Positions 11,819-23,651 of a stretch of 54,750 nt of DNA are shown in pieces. Position 1 is the first letter of the stretch, and every line of letters starts with the position of its first letter. Source of the DNA: Stentor coeruleus (lineage: Eukaryota > Ciliophora > Heterotrichea > Heterotrichida > Stentoridae); contig MPUH01000432.1 of NCBI GenBank assembly GCA_001970955.1, positions 1-54,750 of the forward strand, in the 5' to 3' direction. Below the pieces are notes generated by a model, which was not told the origin of the DNA, ran no database searches, and saw only the letters and a program-made list of their open reading frames with translations. Position numbers and translations under genes: made by a program.

Positions 11819-12571
11819 TTTTATATCGGCTGAAAAGTTTTTAAGATTAATTTAATGTACAATTATGTTAACAAATGAATTGAGGTTTTAAGCGAGAAAA
11901 TAGATTGACTTGGTAAAAAGGAAACAGAAGATTTTAATAAGGAAAAAAAATAAGATAATATTTTTTATGTAGTATAAACAGGGATGCTTAGGAGAAGTTT
12001 TTATATAGATTTTGGTTGAAGGGATTAGAAAAAACTATGTTTTTATTAAATACTAAATAGAATAAAAAATTAGAAATGCGAAGATGTAGATAATATATTA
12101 AAAATAGATAAAAAATTAAATAGCATACATACTTCTTGAATATAATAAACTTAATACTAGTTTTATTATATTTGAAATATATTTTATATTTAAACATTAA
12201 ATCAGAAACTTAAGCCTAGGTAAAAAATCAGAAATTTAGATTATGATGATAGATAGCCGAAATTGTATAGGATTTATATGTAATAATATTATTCCAATAA
12301 TAACAGATAAATGCTTGAGTTTATCGAAAAACAATCTTACAATCTCCAAAAACTTCAGCCTTAGTTTATCGAAAAACAATCTTACAATCTCCAAAAACTT
12401 CAGCCTTACAAAACTCCTCTCCTAGCACAGCTTTACTAATAAAAAATCCCAAAAATAAAATTCTAAAAAATTTTTTCCATAAACTTACAATCTTTCCTAT
12501 AAATTTTTATTTTATCACCAACCACAGCATAAATAATCACAAAAGTTATAATAAACTTATGTTTTTAATAG
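11819..12571. other. Spacer with a 45-bp tandem duplication
   Basis: No convincing gene. A short open frame at 12243-12425 exists only because of a perfect two-copy repeat of 45 bp (12318-12362 and 12363-12407), a multiple of three. It has no other protein-like feature. Confidence 0.6.
12318..12407. repeat. 45-bp perfect tandem duplication
   Basis: Two adjacent copies beginning AGTTTATCGAAAAACAATC, period 45, in an AT-rich spacer between two minus-strand genes. Confidence 0.9.
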
Positions 12572-13510
12572 TTAAACATCAATCCACTTAGTTCTTATAC
12601 CATTTTTCCATTCACCTTTTTTAGCTGTTGTGCTATTTACGCTCATATTCCCAATCCCATGTCTTTTTCCATTAACCCATCCTCCTATATAAACTTTCCC
12701 ATCTGGCCATGTGAGTTTACCTTGTCCCTGCTTAAGATCATTAACGAATTCTCCTTCATAAATCCTCCCATTAGGCCAGTAAAAAGTCCCTTTTCCATGC
12801 ATTTTACTTTCAACCCATTCCCCTTCATATTTACGTCCATCACTCCATTCATATCTTCCAAAGCCATGAATGCTATTATTGAAAAAATCCCCTTGATATG
12901 TACTCCCATCACGCCACCAAAAAGCCCCTTTACCGCATTTTACCCCATTTTTGAAGTCACCGATATATTCAGCACCATCTGGCCATAGTTCTTTACCATT
13001 ACCTTCTTGCTTTGAATCAACCCATTGACCATCGTATTTAGCCCCATTATGACTTACAAGAACTCCTTCTCCATTAATCTTACCGTTTTCAAAGTTCCCA
13101 ATAAAGTAATCCCCGTTTGTATAAATCATCCTTCCTCTACCAGATGATACTCCATCTTTCCAATGTCCTTCAACTATACTCCCATCTTTATACATTTTAA
13201 CCCCTCTTCCAGAAGGTACATAACTTATCGATTCACCAATATATCTTCCATCATCTTGTTTAAAAGTTCTCCATTCTACGATTTCCTCTTCATCTTCTCT
13301 ATCAAATTTATATCTTCCTAATGAATCCCATACTTCTTTTACTACTGGAGATACTTCATCGATATGATCTACTACTGTATCTGAGAAATTTAGTTGGATA
13401 ATTGGTGCTGCTGATCCTTGGGGTTTTGTATCTAGTTTTTGTTTTCCTAAAGATTCTACTAAGACGGTTTTATCATCTTCTGATTCACATTTGCAATTTA
13501 GTGAACCCAT
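12572..13510 (-). CDS. MORN-repeat protein with lipidation-type N-terminus
   Basis: 312 residues. Residues 90-296 hold nine consecutive MORN repeats of 23 residues (YxGxWxxGxxxGxGxxxxxxG type, for example YEGEWVESKMHGKGTFYWPNG). MORN repeats fold as a beta-meander that binds lipids or membrane skeleton partners, and ciliate MORN proteins are commonly cortical. The N-terminus MGSLNCKC has Gly2 for N-myristoylation and Cys6/Cys8 for palmitoylation, so membrane anchoring is likely. Residues 10-89 are an acidic linker. There is no kinase or other catalytic domain, unlike plant PIP5K MORN enzymes. The 5' flank is strongly C-poor on the plus strand. No introns. Confidence 0.93.
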   Translation of the reverse strand: MGSLNCKCESEDDKTVLVESLGKQKLDTKPQGSAAPIIQLNFSDTVVDHIDEVSPVVKEVWDSLGRYKFDREDEEEIVEWRTFKQDDGRYIGESISYVPSGRGVKMYKDGSIVEGHWKDGVSSGRGRMIYTNGDYFIGNFENGKINGEGVLVSHNGAKYDGQWVDSKQEGNGKELWPDGAEYIGDFKNGVKCGKGAFWWRDGSTYQGDFFNNSIHGFGRYEWSDGRKYEGEWVESKMHGKGTFYWPNGRIYEGEFVNDLKQGQGKLTWPDGKVYIGGWVNGKRHGIGNMSVNSTTAKKGEWKNGIRTKWIDV

Positions 13511-13527
13511 TTTTTCTTTTGCTAGTT

Positions 13528-13920
13528 TTGTAATGAAGTTTTGGATAAGTTTTTATATGGTAAGAGAGGGAATAGGATTTTTTAGTTGAAAGTAGGTGTT
13601 AGGATATTGTTGGAAAGATGAAGATATATGGTTAAGGTATTTAAGCTAGGGTGTTAGAGTATTGAATGTGAAAATTTTTTTTTTGGGTTTAGAGATGAAT
13701 TGATATAGATGATTTTGATAGGATAATTTTGATAGGATAATTTTTTACAGAAAAATAGTTGGATGTTGGTAGGTGGGAGAATGATAGGTTTTGGTTTTGG
13801 GTTAGGAAATGGAATTATGATTTGAAGAAAAATTGTAGATACTATTTGGAGGGTTTTAGATGTGGAGGATGATTTGGGTTGTATGAGTTAGTAGTTTCAA
13901 TAAAAAATTTGCAGATAGGT
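13528..13920 (-). promoter_or_regulatory. G-depleted (sense) upstream region of the MORN gene
   Basis: On the plus strand only a handful of C residues occur in ~390 nt, meaning almost no G on the sense strand. It contains AGGGTGTTAG (13648-13657) and a small repeat of GATAGGATAATTTT (13715-13750). After about 13930 the composition reverses to G-poor on the plus strand, which is the upstream flank of the divergent gene at 14203. The switch may mark the boundary between two divergent promoters (inference). Confidence 0.4.
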
Positions 13921-14202
13921 CTAGCTTTAATGCTAGTATAAGTATTTAGGTAAAACTATAGTAAATATTATATTTAATTATTATATTTCTTCAAATCTCG
14001 CTTTTATATTTAACTATATTCTTACAATTTTTCTATCTCTAAATGCAATTTTATAATATTATATTTACCAAAAAACTGAAACATTTCCATTCTCTGATTA
14101 TATTTTCTTATTCAGCACTTTAAAATTAAAAATTTTCCCAAAACCCTATCAAAACAATCTATTTATAAAACCCAAATTAATTATAGATAACATTCTAAAA
14201 TA

Positions 14203-16390
14203 ATGCTAATCAAGCCAAAAAGGGCGAAAATATTAACTTCAACTAAAGAACTGTATTTGTATAATATGAATAAAATCTCTACTGGGTCCTACCTTGAAGA
14301 CCTTTTAACTACTAACGACTCCCACAAGCATAGTTCTAACCTTTTTACCAAGCGCTTACAGATGAAAAAACAAAAACTTGGCACATTATCAGACTTTGAA
14401 TCACTTAAATTTGACTACAAAAAGATTAAAGATATCAACTATAAAAAAGAACTCAAAATCCTACAAATCCAAGAAGAGATTCGCCTCTTAAACTCTATTC
14501 CTTTAGAAAACTCACAAACTAAACGCTTGCTTATCCATAATGATAAAGAAAAACTCCAAAACACCCTCTCATCCTGTGAAAAAAACTCAAACTATGAACT
14601 TGAAATGAATGCCCAGCTACAAAGCATGCGTCAGCGAGAACTTTTACAATTAGTAAAAAAAAATTAGGAGAAAATACAAGAAAACAATACAAAAAGTAGA
14701 AATTTTTACCTACAACTTTGTGCAGAATATGGCAAATTAAGAAATATGACATCAAATGCTCATAATTTAGGATACTCAGCCCAAGGAACTTTAGATAATT
14801 ATGAGAAATTCAAAGAACAAAAGACGAAAATCATGAAGAAAAGTATTAAGAAAAAGAAAAATGAAGTCTTGGAATTGTGTGAAACAGTTAATAATCTTAG
14901 GGCTAAATCTGAAGAAAAGTTAAGGAATTATGATGAAAAGAATAAAAAAAATTTAGAGCTTAAGGATGAATTGATTAGAAAAATTGAGGAGACTGAGAAA
15001 ATACCGAATAAATATGCTAAAGAGATACTGAGTTATTATAAGAGCAAGTTTAAGATTATTTTTGAGTAGGAATTATATAGGAAATTAGGGTTGAATGATA
15101 TTTTAACGAATGAGAATATTGAATGCGTGATTAAAACTATGAATATGTACAATTTTAGAGATGGATCTTTGAGTGAGAGATACTTTTTTTTGTCTCAGTG
15201 CCATGTGAGGAAAGTTGAGGAATTTAACAGGAAGATTAAAGAACTTTCAAGTATAACTGAAATTGANTTGAGGAATTTAACAGGAAGATTAAAGAACTTT
15301 CAAGTATAACTGAAATTGATAAAACAGAAAACCTCGGTTCAACTTTACCTTTAACATTCAATATGCAGCGAACCCAAGATGAGCCTAACAAAAGCGATGA
15401 ATNATAAAACAGAAAACCTCGGTTCAACTTTACCTTTAACATTCAATATGCAGCGAACCCAAGATGACCCTAACAAAAGTGATGAACTCACAGAAAAGCT
15501 TATTCTAAAACTCTACACTGAAACCTATGCAATGGGTCACCGGATTATAAAACTCATGATAGGCATCAAAAACNGATGAATTCACAGAAAAGCTTATTCT
15601 AAAACTCTACACTGAAACCTATGCAATGGGTCACCGGATTATAAAACTCATGATAGGCATCAAAAACATCTCCACCATGTCATCCAGAATCTACCCAAGC
15701 TACAAAAAACTAAAAAACCTAATCTTCAACGAAAACAAAAAAGGTCGAAAAGCCCTTCTCAAAGCTATAACTCAAACAAATCAACCCCCAGAACGTTTAG
15801 AAGATCTAATCAAATCCAAGCTAAACATTTACCAAGAGTACCTAAAATATTATCCAAACGACATCTCTAATGCTTTATCAATCCAAAACATTATAAAAAG
15901 TGTAATCCTCATATAGTCCCCAATACTAAGTTACATAATAAACTCAAGAATCTTTGAAAGCTTTCTTATCATCTCAAATCCTTTACAAAATATTCACTTA
16001 TTAATAAAAGATTGTTATCAATATTTCTCAGAGCAATATGCTTATATTATAAAAGCTATAAATAACATATTAGAAGATGCGAGAAATAGTCAAGTCGATG
16101 ACCCTGCTTGTAATGAAAATACTGAGTTTACAAGAAGAAAAGGTGTCCAGGTGAGAACTGTGATTATGTATTCTGGTCCTAGGCTTAATAGTTCCCCATT
16201 AGCTAAAAAAGTGAAGAAAGCTAAGAGAGATGGGCAGACAGAATTAGCAAGTATTAGAAATGTTAGAGAAAAAATAGATAGTTTAAAACGATACCAATTC
16301 AGAGCTACAAAATCAGAAAAAGCATTCAAAAACTTTTCTACACGATTAAACCATTCCCAAAAACTATTAACCTCTTTAACTAAAAAGTAA
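14203..16390 (+). CDS. Coiled-coil protein of unknown family, three introns, three assembly overlaps
   Basis: Exons are 14203-14652, 14668-15065, 15081-15901 and 15917-16390, with 15-nt introns at 14653-14667, 15066-15080 (phase 2) and 15902-15916. Exon 3 is interrupted by single N bases at 15267, 15403 and 15574, each flanked by 52, 84 and 93 bp of repeated sequence. Removing one copy of each plus the N gives 1,911 nt, exactly 637 codons, which supports both the introns and the overlap interpretation. The product is lysine/glutamate-rich with long heptad-like stretches (KKKKNEVLELCETVNNLRAKSEEKL) and a basic C-terminus. A cytoskeletal or basal-body role would fit but is not shown. The next gene starts 22 bp after the stop. 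Confidence 0.8.
15215..15667 (+). other. Three unmerged contig overlaps joined by single N bases
   Basis: 15215-15266 equals 15268-15319 (52 bp). 15319-15402 equals 15404-15487 (84 bp, three mismatches). 15481-15573 equals 15575-15667 (93 bp, one mismatch). The pattern repeat-N-repeat points to contig ends that overlap but were joined instead of merged. The mismatches may be allelic or copy variants. Confidence 0.9.
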
Positions 16391-16412
16391 CACTCCATAA
16401 CTCATAATAAAA

Positions 16413-19209
16413 ATGTATCAAAGTCGTGAAGTCTCTGAACAAATGCAGATCTTCTTGACTAGTGCTAATGAAATCCAACGTACTTCTGCGCATAATTATC
16501 TAATGGCATTTCAAACTTCATCCGAAGCTTGGAGTATCTGCCGCGAGCTTATGGTCCCATCAACCCCTCAGATTCCACTTCTTTTATCCTCACAGATCTT
16601 CTATAAAAAGCTTCAAACAGAACTTTCTAGTTTAAATAACTCTCAAAAACTTGAGCTTAAAAATTATTTAGTTTCATTAGTCCAATTAGATTTCACATAC
16701 TCTCAAATGCAAAAAAAAATATGTCAATGCATTGCTCTTGTAGGCATTGTTGGGATACAAACATATTGGGAAGATTTTATAATTGATGTTTTGAGAATTA
16801 CACGATTAGAAATCATGCTTGATATAATTGATTGTATTCCTTTTTGTCTTGAAGAATATGTCCTTTCTAAAAAAACAGTAGAAATGGTAAAAAGCAAAAT
16901 TAGGGAAAATATCCAAAGCATAATGGAAGTTTTATATCTAATTATAAAAGAAAAAGGATATATCGTCCAAGTCCTCGAAATCTTAAAAAATTGGCGTATC
17001 ATTACTTTGCCTATATTTTCTCACAATGGATTATTTGAAGTTATTTCGGGATATATGCGTAAATGTGATGATATTTTCCCTCAGATCTGTGAAGCATTTT
17101 GTAATGCCCTTAATACATGTCCTTATGCTCAACTTTTACAACAAGGTAGATACAAAGGATCAGTTGGTGCTTATACAGCTCAAATACCTCAGCCAGATTT
17201 ACAAAATCTATTAGTTTTATTACAAATGATTATTGAATTACCTTTTTTAGAAGCAGCAAGTAAGTTTGTGCAAAAATCTGGAAGTGAACTAGTTATTGCT
17301 TTTGCAACAAATTTTATGTTTTTTTTCTTAGAACCAGTGAAACTTTGGGAAAAAATAAGGGATGTGATTGGACATCAAAACTTGAGTGTTGTTATGAATG
17401 GGATTGAGTTTTATTTTTCATTTAAAGAAGTTGTTGTGAACTTAACTGAGCTACCTTGGCATGTTTTTGACTGGCTTTTTGTGTGTGTTAGAGCTTTGGC
17501 ATTAAGGTGCAAATTTACATCCTACGAGTTTTTCATGGCAGCTCTCTCACAAAAAAACGAAGATGAAGACATAGGATTCATGCAATTCCGTATATCCGCC
17601 GAAGATGTTTTTTACGCTGTATTCCTAATATTCCAAAAGCACCACCCAGAAAAAGGTCGAGGTCTCATAAAAGAAATTGGTAATCTTCTATCTTTACAAG
17701 ACGAAATGAGTATGGAAGTGTTTATTTTCATGATGCGCAGTATGTTATTAGGAATCAGTGACTTTAATGAATGGTCTTTATTACAAGATGTAATGGATAA
17801 TCAGGGTATTAATTGAATGTCTCAATATCCCAGCTCATCCACTAGTTGTCAAATCTTTAATTTTCTTTATAAGCGATATTGGTGGATACTTTAAAAACTT
17901 CCCCACATTATTATCAACATCAATAGACTATGTTTTAACTCATGGTCTTCTCAATATTCAAAACAGTAAATTTTATATTGACTCCAATGCTATTGAATGT
18001 CTCAGAAACCTCTCTTGTGAATGTCTTGATTACTTTTCATCAGAAACTATATATAAAATCTTACAAACAAGTGAAGCTATTCTTGGTAATGTTTCATCAA
18101 GTAATGGAGATAAACTTATTGAAACTATTATGAACAGCATATCAAAACTTCCTGAAACTGAAAAACTCCAATGCCAAAGAAAACTATTAACTTTTCTAAT
18201 TAGAGAACTCCAATCAGCATCTCCTCTTGGATTACAATCACAACCACAAGTTTTTCTTAAAAGTATTATTCTTATCTCTTCAGCTTTTGGCACTTTAACT
18301 GAAGAGTCAAGTAAAGATGTTTGGGGGAATTTGCAAGACATAATTTTATTATCAGTTGAAGAAAGTCTTAAAGTTCTAAATTCATATAAAAACTCAGAAA
18401 ATATCCTTAATGCTACTTATTGTTTATTTAAAAGGATAATAAAAGTTTGTTCAACATATTCTGATTATTTTTTTACAAACATTTGTGAAGCTGTTTTAAG
18501 TTTGTATGAACCTGGTAAAGAAGATGGGATGGGTGTTATGTTGATCGGTATATCATTATTATTTAATGAAGAAAAAACAAGATTATGGATTAATGATAAT
18601 TATATGAGGATTTATAATATTTTGACTAATTCAATTGGTACTTGTCAATCACCTGATACAATTGTCACATTTTTTGATTTTCAGATTAAATTGTTGGAAT
18701 CTGGGATTGATGCGATAACTGGTACATTGATTCAAACTTTACAAATTGCTAATTTGGTTTCTAAGACGATTACAGATAGGAATTCGTCTAAAGCGTTGTT
18801 GAGTTTTTGTTGTATGGTGTTTTCTAGAAGGTTAGAAGAATTAGCACCAATGGCTGTGTTGTTGACAATGAATTTTATGTGTGCATTGGGTGTTATTAGT
18901 ATTAATAGTTTTCAGAATTTGGCTAATGTTTTTATTAATTTCAGGAAATACTACCATGTTGAGTTTATAACAGGGTTGACACAAGGACTTTCAAGTGATA
19001 CTTATAAACAATTAACACCTAATGAAAAAGATCGTTTGTTGTTTTGCTTTGTTAATCTTAGTATAGAGACAATCCAACAAATGAAACAAGTTTTAGTTAC
19101 TACAGGGAATATATTGAAAGGTCAAGCAAGCTTTGATGCTATAATCGCTACAGAAATAGCAGTTAATTCCAAAAATATCAAACGCACGAATATAGATATC
19201 TCTAACTAA
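16413..19209 (+). CDS. Transportin-3 / importin-13 family nuclear transport receptor
   Basis: The N-terminus has the karyopherin-beta opening: EIQRTSAHNYLMAFQTSSEAW, then LLLSSQIFYKKLQTEL (importin-beta N-terminal domain), followed by HEAT-repeat helices to the end. A consensus 15-nt intron lies at 17790-17804 (GTAATGGATAATCAG). After splicing, one extra base in the GGG run at 17804-17806 must be skipped to continue into ...IECLNIPAHPLVVKSLIFF, which matches the family segment VVEGVVRLPxxVH. With that correction the protein is 926 residues, close to human TNPO3 (923). These receptors carry cargo such as SR splicing proteins through nuclear pores with RanGTP. Whether the extra base is an assembly error, a real mutation or a 16-nt intron is open. 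Confidence 0.8.
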
Positions 19210-19392
19210 ACTTCATTTCATCTCATTTATTTTAAAAATATTTTAAAATGGTTGTGTTTTTTGTATATAGTAATTTTCAGAACACAAAAACTACCTCAAT
19301 TATCTATCAATAATACTTCAATACATTTTTCCTCATCTACTTAGCATTATAATTCTTCTATCTCATCCTAAAAATCATCTAAAAAAAAAACT

Positions 19393-20208
19393 CTAATCTA
19401 TTATCTGACTAGATACCACAGTAACAGTCCCATCTTCATTGACTGTAACTTCTTGATCATCAGTAGCGAATAATATTTTCTGAATATCCATAACAATCTT
19501 ATTATCCTGTCCTTCAAAATGATCGCAAAACAACTCAATAGATCTAAGTTTCCCAAAATAAAAATCCCTTTCTTTTTCTAAAGTCCCACTATTTATCCTC
19601 AATTCAGCTATTTGTTTTTCTGAAACCTCAACCCCTCCACCTGATTGTTTAGGTTTTGCATGGGGTTTTGGTGCAGATATAGTTTTTGGTTTTTCAGAAG
19701 GTTTTTCTACCATCCGAGCAGCGGGAGCTGCTCCAGCTTTTCTTTCTCCTGCATCCCAAAGAGTTTTCGCTCCTTTACGTTTTTCTATAGCATTATAGTC
19801 AGTACCACCACGACAGTTTAAGTCAAAGAAACGCTTAAACCATTGCATAAACTCAAGATTGTCTTGATATTTTGCTTTCATGAGTTTCTCTACTTCTATA
19901 TGTTTGTGAACATTTTGCTTGTCGAAAGCTTGCTGTAAGAGTTTGTAGTTGTTTACAAATTCATGCTCGTATTTCGCCCCCCAGTTTATTTTGCTCATTG
20001 CGATACACCCTGGGTACATGACATCCATAATCTGACAATACGCTGCAGCTGAAGCCATTTGTTCAACCTTACTAATATTCACGCATAGCAAACTATTTAC
20101 CCAAGTTAAAAGCTCAGATTTAGATACAAAAAACGCGCCGTCCATCATACCGAAATTTTCGTTTGCCATACTTCTAAAATACACCATCCTATTCAACCCA
20201 AACTCCAA
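19393..20208 (-). CDS. EB1 family microtubule plus-end-tracking protein
   Basis: Calponin-homology domain at residues ~14-140: ELLTWVNSLLCVNISKVEQ, AAAYCQIMDVMYPG, YEHEFVNNYKLLQQAF and the diagnostic FMQWFKRFFDLN. A basic, proline-rich linker (~155-195) is followed by a coiled coil and the EB homology motif (RDFYFGKLRSIELFCD) near residues 210-245, so the protein dimerises and recruits SxIP-type partners. The ORF opens at 20208, but Met14 (MANENFG, 20169) is the likelier start because EB1 proteins begin just before the CH domain. The tail lacks the terminal EEY/F of animal EB1, so binding of CAP-Gly partners may differ. EB1 marks growing microtubule ends and helps build cilia and cortical arrays. 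Confidence 0.93.
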   Translation of the reverse strand: MEFGLNRMVYFRSMANENFGMMDGAFFVSKSELLTWVNSLLCVNISKVEQMASAAAYCQIMDVMYPGCIAMSKINWGAKYEHEFVNNYKLLQQAFDKQNVHKHIEVEKLMKAKYQDNLEFMQWFKRFFDLNCRGGTDYNAIEKRKGAKTLWDAGERKAGAAPAARMVEKPSEKPKTISAPKPHAKPKQSGGGVEVSEKQIAELRINSGTLEKERDFYFGKLRSIELFCDHFEGQDNKIVMDIQKILFATDDQEVTVNEDGTVTVVSSQIID

Positions 20209-20245
20209 ATAAACTCACATAATTTTTTATATAATTATAAAACTT

Positions 20246-20647
20246 TTACTGCTTTGATTGATTACTATAAAATACTGAAGAACATGACTTATCAGTTTCA
20301 GCTGTTCTATCAATTTTGTCAATTAAATTGAATGATCCATCACAAAAATTACTTGATACAACCCTTAACCTTGGGGAATAGTTGACTTTAAATGATTCAT
20401 CAAGGTTTATAGACTTCCTTTTCTTAGTTAAAGTTTTTGCTTTTGTTGAAAGCTTTTTTTCATAGATTTCTAAGGGTTTGTCGAGTTTTTCTATGCAATT
20501 TTCAATAGGGTCTCGTGATTCGTTTTTAAATATTTGGTTCCCAGATAGCATATCGAATTTTTTCGATGGTTCTGATAATATTTCTAGAGTATTTGTTGAC
20601 CCACAGTCCATACATGATAATACCCCACCTCTACAAGATTGTCCCAT
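20246..20647 (-). CDS. Small protein with myristoylation-type N-terminus (MGQSC), unknown
   Basis: 133 residues starting MGQSCRGG, a plausible N-myristoylation signal with Cys5 for palmitoylation. A CMDCGS motif follows at ~12-17. The middle is basic (KAKTLTKKRKS) and serine-rich towards the end. No known domain is recognised. It sits 37 bp upstream of the EB1 gene on the same strand. Its 5' flank shows the same sense-strand G depletion as other genes, which supports it being a real transcription unit. Confidence 0.6.
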   Translation of the reverse strand: MGQSCRGGVLSCMDCGSTNTLEILSEPSKKFDMLSGNQIFKNESRDPIENCIEKLDKPLEIYEKKLSTKAKTLTKKRKSINLDESFKVNYSPRLRVVSSNFCDGSFNLIDKIDRTAETDKSCSSVFYSNQSKQ

Positions 20648-21498
20648 TATAAATATAATTATATTTTTGAGGTTAAGATTTTTGATAGAATTTGTTTTAA
20701 AGGATTTTTACTGAGAAAAGAAAAGCTTTTTTTAGGTTTTTTGGGTTTTTGTGATTGGAGGGTTGAAAGGATTTTCGGTTTGGTTAAGATGGAGAAAGTA
20801 TTGGATTAGTGAAAAGATTGGGGTAAAGATGAAGATTTTAAGGATATGAGAGGAAGTAAGAAGAAAAGAGAGGTGGGATATTAATGATGGAAGGTTTTTA
20901 GGGTGATGATGTGGATTGTGATAGAGATGGGGTATGATTTTTTTTTTGCTTATGGGAAAATTGTGCAAGATGATTTAAGGGTTTAATTGGGGCTGATTTA
21001 TGGAGTGAAAAATCTTTAAGGGAAAAATAATAACATTAAACGTTTTAGCAAATAAAAATTAAGGTATGCAAAAAGCTAAAGTATGATCGAAAGAGAAAAA
21101 AGATATAATCTTAGCATAAAATTATATATAAAAATGATTTCTACAGAAGTATCACTATTATTTTTAATTACCTTTAGCAAAATATTTCCCATATCGCAAA
21201 CCATGTTTTAATTTATACATAAAAAATTGAATATTTGTTCACAAGCTATTAGTTTACTGATTTATCATAATTTTACTACAGAATCGACAATTTTTCATAA
21301 GTACTTTCCATAAAAGCATTTTATAAGGTATAAAAGTTACCATAAATTTTACTAAACTACCTTTAACTATACTATTTTATCAAAAATTTAAAATAAATCC
21401 AAATAAAATTCAAATTCAAATCCGACGTCATCTCTCAAATCTTAAAACCTCCCTAATCCTATCTAAACCTAAAAAAAACACACATCTTTATTCTAAAC
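20648..21498. other. Intergenic; C-poor flank then AT-rich spacer
   Basis: 20700-20950 is almost free of C on the plus strand, consistent with the upstream flank of the minus-strand gene at 20246. The remainder is AT-rich. A 78-codon antisense frame here is a by-product of the skewed composition, not a gene. Confidence 0.5.
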
Positions 21499-22506
21499 TT
21501 AACTATTATACAATTTGCTTTCCATAATCGCATCAAGTACCTTTGAATGCCCTTCTAAGCCTTTTAATATAACTTTTCTTCTTTGAGTTCTTATAGCAAT
21601 TTCTGCCGGTAAACCTATTTCATTCCCCTTCTTAATCACTTTAGTCAATTCTGATATCATATGTTTTAATAGAGCTTTAGCGAATACACTACTAAATTGT
21701 TTATAGTTACCAAATTGATTGATTCTAAGGAAAATACGTTTAGTGTCTGAAGAGTTCTCTATTATCCCAATATCAGAGTAACATTTGCATATATCTTCAA
21801 ATGAAGCGTGGTTGCTATGGGATTTATCGAGTTTCTTCCACCATTTTTTAATAACTTCAATTAGGTACTGAACACTGACTATTTTTTCTTTTGTTGATTT
21901 TACTTTTAGGTCCTTGTAAATAGACTTAAGTGCATTATCAGTTTTAGCATCCTCACACAGCTTCAAAAGTTCTTGTTTTGAATACGAGATCATATTTAGT
22001 GGTTGTCCTTCTGATATATTTCTAAAAATTTCGACTACAGTTTCGCAGTCTTCACAAAACCCAAGTCCAACAAATAATTGCGTAAGACTAAACGCCCCAA
22101 TTCTCCCTCTCTCACATTTATTCATAATAAAAAGTGCGTCAATAACCTCATCAAAGTCCCTCGTTTTTTCCAAACTAGGTAAATTTTTTTGATTCGATTT
22201 TGTACGAATGGGGCTATCAAAACATAAGGTGTTGAGTTTGAAAAATAAAGGATCTTGATGGGTGTATAAAGTGCCAAGTTCATCAGATGCTGCTCTTGGG
22301 TTTATTATGCTATCGTTTGAGCTTTTACGAGGTGAAGATATACGTAATGGAGAAAGAGAGACATTACGAACGGATTTGGCGATTTTTGCCCCTTTGATCG
22401 GAAAAAGTTTTATATCTTTATACTTTCCGCTTATTGGTGTAGAAGACTTTTGAAAACTAGGTCTCTGTGGATGATAATTCACACTATTCATTTCTATTAT
22501 ATGCAT
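21499..22506 (-). CDS. EF-hand-like protein of unknown function
   Basis: 335 residues. The N-terminal ~110 residues are basic, Ser/Pro-rich and disordered in appearance (PRKSSNDS, SLSPLRISSPRK), possibly phosphorylated. From ~130 onwards paired helices separated by short loops resemble degenerate EF-hands (DEVIDALFIMNKCERGRIGAFSLTQLF; YSDIGIIENSSDTKRIFLRI), without canonical acidic calcium-binding residues. Met6 (MNSVNYHP) could be the true start. No introns. Structural or calcium-sensor-derived scaffold is only a guess. Confidence 0.7.
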   Translation of the reverse strand: MHIIEMNSVNYHPQRPSFQKSSTPISGKYKDIKLFPIKGAKIAKSVRNVSLSPLRISSPRKSSNDSIINPRAASDELGTLYTHQDPLFFKLNTLCFDSPIRTKSNQKNLPSLEKTRDFDEVIDALFIMNKCERGRIGAFSLTQLFVGLGFCEDCETVVEIFRNISEGQPLNMISYSKQELLKLCEDAKTDNALKSIYKDLKVKSTKEKIVSVQYLIEVIKKWWKKLDKSHSNHASFEDICKCYSDIGIIENSSDTKRIFLRINQFGNYKQFSSVFAKALLKHMISELTKVIKKGNEIGLPAEIAIRTQRRKVILKGLEGHSKVLDAIMESKLYNS

Positions 22507-23651
22507 AAATCGAATGAAAGAATCATAATTCTAACATCACAATTAAAGCTTTTAAAGTATTTATATCCTAATATCATACCTAAAGTTTCATTAGATATGT
22601 TATTTAATGTATTATTTACTTAATTTTTTCTTTATATAAAGCTAATCCATTCTTAAGCATTACTAATAAGTCTTATATTATTTTAAAGCCAATCATATAT
22701 ATGTTTATAATAAGATATTCTTTTTTATATTATTAGTACTGGTTTGGCCCCAATACCAAAAGTGCCTTGTGCATAATATATATTTTGCTATATGCATACT
22801 ATTCTTTTATATACATTTTCCGAAATAAAATTAGAAAAATAATCATAAATAAAGTACGATACTATAAGTTTTTATAATAATTAACATGCTAAAAATATTT
22901 ATGTAGAAAATTGCTTTTGATTTATATTTGGCTTTAATAGTAACTGTTATCAAATTTAAATGACTTCCATTAAAAATCAAGATTTTTGGATTTGATTTAT
23001 GATTTATATAAGAATATTAATAAAATATTTAGACTGAGAAGTGATATAAAAATTTAGGAATAGCTGAAACTTATAGATACACCATATTGAAAAAGGGAAA
23101 TAAGTTTTTGATAATACTGCGAAAAAACATATGCTTGATATTAATATGTATTGCATGATAAAACACATCTTTTATTATGTTGTGAACAAATTTATATTGA
23201 TATTGCTAAGTTTTTATATACTATCAAGTTAAGTTATATAAATTTAAATCCTAATATATAAAACACAATTTTTAGCACATAAAAACCTATAATAAATAAT
23301 ATATATTTATGATATCACTATTATACATCTACCTGAACTCCAAAATTTATCCTTATATTTCTGTAATTACTCCCTCAGTCTATAAAATAACCAAATCATA
23401 CCCTTACAACTATATAATCTATTATAAAATCTTCATATAATCTGTATTATAAAATCCTAAACAATAATCTTAAACCAAAAAAGCTAAAAAAAAAAACCAA
23501 TCAATCACAAAAATAAATAATTTCTTCTTACTAAAAAACTATCAATAAAAAAACCCTTTTTTTTTGTAAGTATCTTTTATCCACACTTGTGTATATTTCA
23601 ATGATTTAAAGATATAAAATACACTAATTTATTATATACTTAAAAAAAATA
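22507..23651. other. Divergent intergenic region, AT-rich
   Basis: 1.1 kb between the minus-strand gene ending at 22506 and the plus-strand gene at 23652. I see no open frame, RNA gene or strong repeat. 23330-23560 is G-poor on the plus strand, as expected for the flank of the downstream gene. Confidence 0.5.

Noticed and set aside
20732-20968. His/Pro-rich 78-codon minus-strand frame
   Set aside because: Low-complexity product of the C-poor upstream flank.
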